Of a stretch of DNA of 64,000 nucleotides, positions 58,620 through 64,000 are shown in pieces. Numbering within the stretch: the stretch's first letter is position 1; every line of letters starts with the position of its first letter. Below the pieces are notes generated by a model. That model ran no database searches and had not been told where the DNA came from. It saw only the letters and a list, made by a program, of their open reading frames with translations. The position numbers were made by a program, and so were the translations under genes. Origin of the DNA: Bathymodiolus brooksi (Eukaryota > Mollusca > Bivalvia > Mytilida > Modiolidae); NCBI GenBank assembly GCA_963680875.1, contig OY804577.1:100947906-101011905 (forward strand), read 5' to 3'.

Positions 58620-58750
58620 TTTGGTGATTGGTCAATTGTCATTTTTTTCCCGCGTGCTGTTCGGTCGCACAGAAATTGCACCAAAATCGCACGGTCGCGT
58701 GAAACGTCAGTATAAAAGCGGCGACGCTCGAAATGACGTCAGAGTTCTGC
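58620..58750 (+). promoter_or_regulatory. LTR promoter, right copy
   Basis: TATAAAAG at 58711-58718 with the same inverted CCAAT (GATTGGTCAATTG) and ATGACGTCAG as the left LTR; inferred start about 58741. From here it could drive transcription into flanking DNA. Confidence 0.7.
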
Positions 58751-59390
58751 TAATTTTTTAGACATACAGTCGTTTGGACTCTGTTATAAAATTTCTTTGG
58801 CATTAAGGACGAATTTGTAAAAGTAAAAAAATTAAGACAGGTAAATAATTTTAGAGCTTAAAAACTATATTTCTTTGGGGTTTTTTTTCTTGTTAAAATT
58901 TAAGAAAGGTAAATAATTTTAGAGCTTAAAAACTATATTTCTTTGGGGTTTTTTTCTTGTTAAAATTTAAGAAAGGTAAATAATTTTAGAGTTTAAAAAC
59001 TATATTTCTTTGGTTTTTTTTTGTTAATAATGTTTGAGTTTGAAATAGAATAGGAGTTAAATTTTATTACTGTGCACATATTTCTAAATAAATTTAGAAA
59101 TCCAGCTAGTCAACATAAGTAATATTTATGATTCTTCTACACCAATATTCTTAAAAGGTTGATAAATGGGTATAGTTCTATATAAGAACTTTATGTTTTA
59201 AATAGTTTTTTTCCAGTTAACAGAAGATAATTTAATCTAACATACCAGATTAATTTTTGAAGTCGTAGGTCCACATTGTTAGCATATGTTGTTAATACAG
59301 GACTTAACCAAATATATTAGTCTGTCTCAACATAATCATTTTCAACATCAGACCCATATTATTGGCTTAGGTTGTCAATACAGGATCTAG

Positions 59391-60016
59391 CTAAATTTTT
59401 ATTCAACTACTTGTAATCAAATAATACATGTTTAGAAACATCATTGTTCACATGTATAGCATAGATAGCAATACAGAACATTGCTAAATTGTTATTCAAC
59501 TAATTAAATAATATATGTTTAGAAACCTCATTGTTTACCTGTGTAGCATAGGTAGCTATACAGAACATTGCTAAATTGTTATTCAACTAATTAAATAATA
59601 TATGTTTAGAAACATCATTGTTCACATGTATAGCATAGGTAGCTATACAGAACATTGCTAAATTGTTATTCAACTAATTAAATAATATATGTTTAGAAAC
59701 ATCATTGTTCACATGTATAGCATAAGTAGCTATACCGAACACTGCTAAATTGTTATTCAACTAATTAAATAATATATGTTTAGAAACATCATTGTTCACA
59801 TGTATAGCATAAGTAGCTATACCGAACACTGCTAAATTGTTATTCAACTAATCAAATAATACATGTTTAGAAACATCATTGTTTACATGTATAGCATAAG
59901 TAGCTATACCGAACACTGCTAAATTGTTATTCAACTAATTAAATCATACATGTTTAGAAACATCATTGTTCACATGTATAGCATAAGTAGCAATACAGAA
60001 CACTGCTAAATTGTTA
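59391..60016 (+). repeat. ~87-bp minisatellite, about seven copies (right LTR)
   Basis: Same unit as 48039-48750 with one copy fewer. Variants (AATATATG against AATACATG, CAGAACATTG against CGAACACTG) are ordered alike in both LTRs. Confidence 0.85.
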
Positions 60017-60612
60017 TCCAGCATTGTTAATCTTCTAAAGTAGATAGTATCTCAGATTTTAATTGGGAACTATCATCATTTCATTTCAAATTACCTGGAA
60101 CTACCGTATTCCAATTCTGATGTAAATATGTTCATTTAATGCATCAATTATTCTTTTAATATCACTTCAAGTTATTGATCTCAGTAGGAATGTTTGGATA
60201 AATTAAGTGGGTAGTTTGTCAATTATTAAAGTAAACTGTCCAATAGCCATATTTGTGGACACTGACAGTTGAATTTGTTTTATAAACCAATCTTATTTTT
60301 TGAAGTTAGGAAATTTTGATTATAAGTATCCAGTAATAATTCTAGTTGATATTCAATATTGTTGACACTAGATAGTTGTATTGTCTCAACTGCAGTGTGT
60401 AATTTGACAGTTTGTAAATGAAATATAATTATTTATGCAGATAATAAATCAATAACCTTTCTGAATCATTTATTTGTGTGAGTTATCTCCCATAGATTGC
60501 AAAGGAACTTTAGTGACCCTGGGTTAGACAGGTACTCGGGAGTACGGCAAAAGAGAAGTTTGAAGATATCAAAGGGGTCAACCGCTAATTTTTCCACCCC
60601 TAGCGCGCTACA

Positions 60613-60811
60613 ATATTATACAAATATTCCATGTGATTGTGGTCAATATACAAGAATATTTTCCCGAGGTACCTTGAATTGCATGGATGTGTTATATTGC
60701 CCGACGCCAACGGTAGAGGGTAATAAAACACATCCATGCAATTCAAGGTACCGAGGGAAAATGTTCTTGTATATTGACCCCAGTCACATCGAATATTTGT
60801 TATATTATATT
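60613..60811. repeat. Foldback palindrome abutting the Gypsy element
   Basis: The left arm ATATTATACAAATATTC...GTCAATATACAAGAA...CCTTGAATTGCATGGATGTG is inverted at 60727-60811. The spacer is short (TTATATTGCCCGACGCCAAC...). The LTR ends at the outer edge of the left arm, so the Gypsy element inserted at or beside the palindrome. Confidence 0.7.
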
Positions 60812-60928
60812 TTAATAGTAAAATAATTAATCAAAAATAAAAATAAATTAATAAGTGTAAGCTGACATCAATGAGATAAACAGCAAGAAATTTCAAGTAG
60901 TCTAACAGTTCTGATAATAAACATTAAT

Positions 60929-61600
60929 CAGGGGCGGATCCAGAGACGCTGTTGACGGGGGGGGGGGGGGGGGGGCTCAGCTATGGAGCAATATTTTCAA
61001 TAATTGATGGAGCCAACTGTTGTCCCAAAGCGGTTCTGGCGTGTAGGTCGGTAAACCTTGTTTTCATTTCATTTAGCGTACAGTAGAGAAGAGGTACAGT
61101 TATTGACTTCCTAAAGTAGTCTTCCGGACTCTCTGCTTCAACATTATCTCTCATTATTTGTCTCCCGCATATTCTAGGTTTTTTAACCTCTATGTCTAGC
61201 GGTTCACATATTTTAGCACTCCTCTCAAAACACTGGTGGTTGAATTGTTCAACATTTGCTCTGCAGTCTAGTGAGCTCTGAATTAAATTTACGCTTCTTA
61301 AGACTCTGCCTATGTCAAGTGATCTCTCTTGTAGTGTTCTTGTAGAGGACCTTTGTAAGTTGGAATAACTTGTGTCCGATCCAAATGTTATATAGTTAAC
61401 AATAAAATAAGTTTAATCTAAATCTAGTGATCTGCTGAGCCCTTTCTTAAAAACCAGGCACATTTGAACAATAACAATGGTTACGACAAAATCAAAGTTG
61501 CAAATGGAATTCAACAAAGAAGTTACATCAGCTTCTTCTGGTCTGGTGTATGTGTGTTTTGGCAGTTTTGTAAAGTGCTCAAAGGTTTGAGCAATAGCAG
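60929..61600 (-). pseudogene. hAT-like transposase C-terminus with end repeat, split by a LINE tail
   Basis: CAGGGGCGGATCCAG at 60929 matches the type of terminal repeat common in hAT elements and is followed by a poly-G run. On the minus strand the stop is at 60981-60983. The frame reads SLDIGRVLRSVNLIQSSL, EPLDIEVKKPRICGRQIMRD, ESPEDYFRKSITVPLLYCTL and LNEMKTRFTDLHARTALGQQ. An earlier part, LLNSICNFDFVVTIVIVQMC, lies at 61427-61600 beyond an ~85-bp insertion. The pattern (LQ...Di, P R..gRq..R, peeYfr..i.vP.L) fits ZMYM1/THAP12-like hAT transposases. Confidence 0.7.
61338..61421 (+). repeat. LINE 3' tail fragment inside the hAT relic
   Basis: TGTAGAGGACCTTTGTAAGT, then ATAACTTGTGTCCGATCC and AACAATAAAATAAGTTTAAT. 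This corresponds to the tail of the LINE copies ending at 11319, 24325 and 32785. An extreme 5' truncation of ~85 bp. Confidence 0.65.
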
Positions 61601-62049
61601 GGGGGAAATCTAATTTAAGTCTATTTTATTTCTAATTAATTTCAATTATTTTATATGTATTTATATTTTCATTTAGAGTTTAAAATATGCTGTATTCATA
61701 TATTTTCAAAGCGGAAACTCGTGTATTTTTTATTATACAGCAACATTTGCCTGTATTTTTTTTTGTTAAAATAAATGATATTTAAAACAAAATCCTTGAA
61801 AGAGCCTCAATTTACAGGTGTTGGTGGTTATACCTATATGAAATGGTGACACTAGACATGTTTATATAACGGTTTAAGACAATACCTGATTAATTGGTAT
61901 TTTGACAATACATTCATAAAAACTTAACGTTATATTTCCTGGTGGGCGTGTCAAGTGAAACTAGAATAGAAAAAATTGCGAAAAATATTGAATTTCTAAT
62001 ATTAATAGAAATCTAGTTCTAAAATATAATATATAGAAATATTTCACGC
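61601..62049. other. No gene seen
   Basis: AT-rich spacer without supported features. Confidence 0.5.
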
Positions 62050-62283
62050 GTTCCGGAAAGTGCTTAACGCTACTTTCAACAATATTTCAGTTATAATATC
62101 ATAGCAGTCAGTTTTATTGGTGGAAGAAACCGGATAAAAACACCACAAGTCACTGACAAACTTAATAGCATAATGTTGTATCGAGTACACCTTGCCATGA
62201 GCTCGATTCGAACTCACAACTTTAGTGGTGATATGCACAGATTGCATAGCTTACCATACGGTCACGACCACGACGGCACCTCT
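62050..62283 (+). repeat. Bivalve SINE-like repeat, diverged
   Basis: AAGTGCTTAACGCTACTTTC, CAATATTTCAGTTATAA, AGTTTTATTGGTGGAAGAAA, then TCGATTCGAACTCACAACTT and CCATACGGTCACGACCACGA. An internal deletion is present around the CCGACCTG block. Confidence 0.7.
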
Positions 62284-62317
62284 CATTTTCCGGAAATGCT
62301 ATATGATAAAAAGATCA

Positions 62318-62445
62318 TAACATGACCTTTTCATATCAGATGCCTCATCAGCCTTTGGGCCTGATATCAGCCCTCGGTACCGGATTTCTGACTGTTATCA
62401 GAACCTAGGGCTGATGGGGTATCTGATATTGGCCATGTGATAATC
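62318..62445. repeat. Foldback palindrome, ~45-bp arms
   Basis: ACATGACCTTTTCATATCAG-ATGCCTCATCAGCC is inverted in GGGCTGATGGGGTATCTGA-TATTGGCCATGTGA. The loop contains GATATCAGCCCTCGGTACCG. Non-coding. Confidence 0.7.
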
Positions 62446-62477
62446 TCTTTCTATATGCACACATATAAATGTAATAT

Positions 62478-62620
62478 ATAATGCTCAATTTTTCTGTATA
62501 CCCCAACCAGGAAGTTTATCTATATATGGTAAACTTCCTTATTGGGGTATTCAGAAAAAAATTGCATTATATATGGTAAACTTCCTGGTTGGGGTATTCA
62601 GAAAAAATTTGCATTATATA
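62478..62620. repeat. Foldback plus direct repeat (CCCCAACCAGGAAGTTTA)
   Basis: ATACCCCAACCAGGAAGTTT is followed by its inverse GGTAAACTTCCTTATTGGGG, and then by a second, closer inverse (AAACTTCCTGGTTGGGGTAT). The outer ends AATGCTCAATTTTTCTG and CAGAAAAAATTTGCATT pair as well. A three-arm palindrome from partial duplication. Confidence 0.7.
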
Positions 62621-62781
62621 TTTACACTTATACGATTTAAGTGTAAAATTTGTTTTGATGTTTTGCACTGACAAGGTTTATTAGACGTATTTTTATTACT
62701 GAAATTTACAGTTCCTAAATAATATAATTATTTATAAAACTAAATTTTTCCTCCCTCAGGCATAAGTGACCATAGCCGATT

Positions 62782-62973
62782 TTGGCTATCCTGTTTAGAC
62801 CCTTTGGTTTTATTGCTCCCAAAACTTTAAATCATTTGGCTTTCCAATCTTTGTGCCTGTCTGATGAAGGTTATACAAGAAACGCGTCGTGCGCTCTAAA
62901 TTTGATGTCTACGTTTTTACTATATGATATCTTACGATCAACGATAACTATGCTTAGATATATGAATCATTAG
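62782..62973 (+). repeat. Degenerate dispersed repeat related to 130-369
   Basis: Translates to APKTLNHLAFQSLCLSDEG and YTRNASCALNLMSTF, matching the minus-strand piece near 240-320 (PKTFKLF, RNASCELNLTSTF). The DNA contains CTGATGAAGG...GAAACGCGTCGTGCG. Helix I does not pair here, so a ribozyme fold is not supported in this copy. Confidence 0.45.
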
Positions 62974-63443
62974 TACCTTGTTTTTGTCAACTGATATTTG
63001 AATGTAATATTCATATAAATACTTACTGTCATAAAAATAAAAACAAATAAATAACATATTCACAAATATAATACATCATACAATGTAACATACATTGTAA
63101 CCGCCATACAGTTTTAATGGAATACCGTGTTAGGTGTTCTCTAAACGTGTCTTATGTCTATCTTGATTTGACTTACTGGACAAGATAACATTGAAGCCAT
63201 ATTTTTATTGACGATCTGGTCAAGTTGTCTTTTGAGCTTGCAATGTGGCTAACGGAGTGGTGGGTGTTCGAATCCGTTGAAGGCAACACAAAATATTGTC
63301 GGCTTGTAAAAGCTTAATTCTTGCACTGTTTGGTTTATTTTTTCGTATATAGATATCAAATGTATTACATATAATGCTATCATTTTGTGAATCAACATAT
63401 AGTTTTGATATATTTTCTATAATAATTTTATTAACTTTTTCAG
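62974..63443. other. No gene seen; intron of the second receptor gene
   Basis: AT-rich. The only functional signal is the acceptor at its right edge (TTAACTTTTTCAG). Confidence 0.45.
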
Positions 63444-63528
63444 ATCAAACAGCCTATATTGTAGTCAGTGCTTGTTCTGGTACAGTTGCCATAATACTTC
63501 TGGTAGTCTTAGTTGTAACATGTATAAG
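63444..63528 (+). CDS. Paralogous receptor transmembrane exon
   Basis: This 85-bp exon between TTTTTCAG and GTTTGT has the same phases (1 to 2) as the exon at 12826. It encodes DQTAYIVVSACSGTVAIILL followed by VVLVVTCI and a split Arg. Shared core residues are YIV..... and ILLVVLVV, and both donors read GTTTGTA. It marks a second member of the receptor family. Its downstream tail lies beyond the window. No upstream ectodomain exon for it was found in 14.9-63.4 kb, which is mostly transposon. Confidence 0.65.
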
Positions 63529-63944
63529 GTTTGTATATATATAATTACTAAAATAAACAGTGGCTGATATATAGTACACCGATTTTGATATGACAATGTT
63601 AATGGTCGCTTGCATGCCATTCTCATCATAAATGTATTTAAATATTTATCATGTCTACCTTCTGATTTCAAATTAAAATGGAATTTGCGTGCCAACATAC
63701 ACTATGTCACGATCACAACACATATTAAGAAATCCTCATGAAAAAAATGAGTAATATTCTATATTTGCACACATTATTACTGTGATTGAACCCATTACTG
63801 CACTTAGATGACCACGTTCAAAGTTTTCATTTTTGTGTGGAACGAAATCTATGTAGACTGACGCTATTGAATACTATGTAGCATACTGTACATGAACATT
63901 CAGGCGAGCGATGCATCCTCAAGAGAGTTTCTAGATGTACCTTT

Positions 63945-64000
63945 TTTTCTTTAGAAATGCCTGTACCAAGTCGGGGTCATTACGGTTTTCACAGTTTTCC
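63945..64000 (+). repeat. Start of a dispersed retroelement 3' sequence, cut by the window end
   Basis: AAATGCCTGTACCAAGTCGG...TTACGGTTTTCACAGTTTTCC is the reverse complement of part of the insertion at 56417-57179 (about 56517-56570). It would continue past the window. Confidence 0.6.

Larger units (their letters stand above)
45002..60612 (+). mobile_element. Ty3/Gypsy LTR retrotransposon with giant LTRs (~15.6 kb)
   Basis: Two direct repeats of about 4.3 kb flank a 6.2-kb interior that carries gag, protease, RT-RNase H and integrase in the standard Gypsy order. The repeats start with the shared ATAAAATCTGAGATACTAG and end ...CCTAGCGCGCTACA, next to a primer-binding-site-like TGG at 49353. 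The 4-bp ATAT before the left copy and after the right copy may be the target duplication; the exact start is ambiguous by two bases. The LTRs look about 98-99% alike by eye, except for one minisatellite unit and a 763-bp insertion in the right copy, so the insertion is young. No envelope-like ORF lies between integrase and the right LTR. Confidence 0.9.
55583..60612 (+). repeat. Right (3') LTR, ~4.27 kb plus a 763-bp insertion
   Basis: Collinear with 45002-49347 to its last base (...GCGCGCTACA). Differences include scattered substitutions, homopolymer length changes, one fewer minisatellite unit and the inserted retroelement at 56417-57179. In a full-length RNA only this copy's U3 would be transcribed, so this is where the U3 ORF would be expressed. 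Confidence 0.85.

Noticed and set aside
60497..60826. 109-codon frame crossing the LTR end
   Set aside because: It joins LTR sequence to the flanking palindrome, so it cannot be a real gene.
62782..62973. Functional hammerhead ribozyme in the right-hand repeat copy
   Set aside because: CTGATGA and GAAAC are present but the flanks do not pair to form helix I.

Overview
The window reads as nuclear DNA of a bivalve mollusc, possibly mytilid-like. It is AT-rich and intron-rich, with eukaryotic splice sites and polyadenylation signals. It carries six or more copies of a dispersed SINE-like repeat of the type I know from bivalve sequence, plus many families of degenerate retroelements. The species cannot be fixed from sequence alone. 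I saw no bacterial gene organisation, rRNA, tRNA gene or CRISPR.

Host genes. On the + strand (about 1.4-14.9 kb) lies most of one multi-exon gene for a single-pass membrane receptor. It has a short extracellular exon, a Cys-containing extracellular exon, a Thr/Ser-rich mucin-like stalk, a transmembrane exon, and a large cytoplasmic exon with eight tandem 21-residue units carrying NYSTVD tyrosine motifs plus two YAxVDK motifs. All phases fit (1-1, 1-1, 1-1, 1-2, 2-end), and the last exon is followed by AATAAA. A paralogous transmembrane exon with the same phases lies at 63.4 kb. A phase-compatible cytoplasmic-tail exon lies on the minus strand at 28.6 kb. The locus therefore looks like a receptor cluster swollen by transposons.

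Transposon load, left to right. A 430-bp higher-order tandem array with a dozen nuclear-receptor-like DR1 motifs (5.5-8.8 kb) is split by a 5'-truncated LINE (8.8-11.3 kb). A LINE ORF1 relic (15.1-16.2 kb) is followed by a long EN-RT LINE with an N-terminal 2A-like NPGP motif (19.5-24.3 kb), itself split by a duplicated foldback insertion. Then come a minus-strand L1/Tx1-like relic (25.2-27.0 kb), a minus-strand DIRS-like RT element (29.2-32.0 kb), a Penelope-like GIY-YIG fragment (34.7-35.3 kb), Tc1/mariner relics (35.6 and 44.6 kb), a P-element-like relic (36-38 kb), a pogo-like element with TIRs and a HIRAN-like segment (38.4-40.0 kb), and a minus-strand orphan transposon protein (41.4-43.2 kb).

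The main object is a 15.6-kb Ty3/Gypsy retrotransposon (45.0-60.6 kb). It has two very similar LTRs of about 4.3 kb, a TATA promoter in the middle of each LTR, gag, protease, RT-RNase H and integrase. A textbook -1 frameshift site (TTTAAAC plus a hairpin) sits at the gag stop. The U3 part of each LTR encodes a 349-codon C2H2 zinc-finger, Ser-rich, coiled-coil and Arg-rich protein, directly behind a splice acceptor. The R region downstream of the TATA box has three tandem copies of a splice-donor motif. This is the layout expected for a spliced U3-encoded accessory gene, like those in some retroviral LTRs. Both U3 copies here are broken, one by a stop codon and one by a 763-bp retroelement insertion. 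Pol has two frame changes, so this copy looks recently inserted but probably no longer autonomous.
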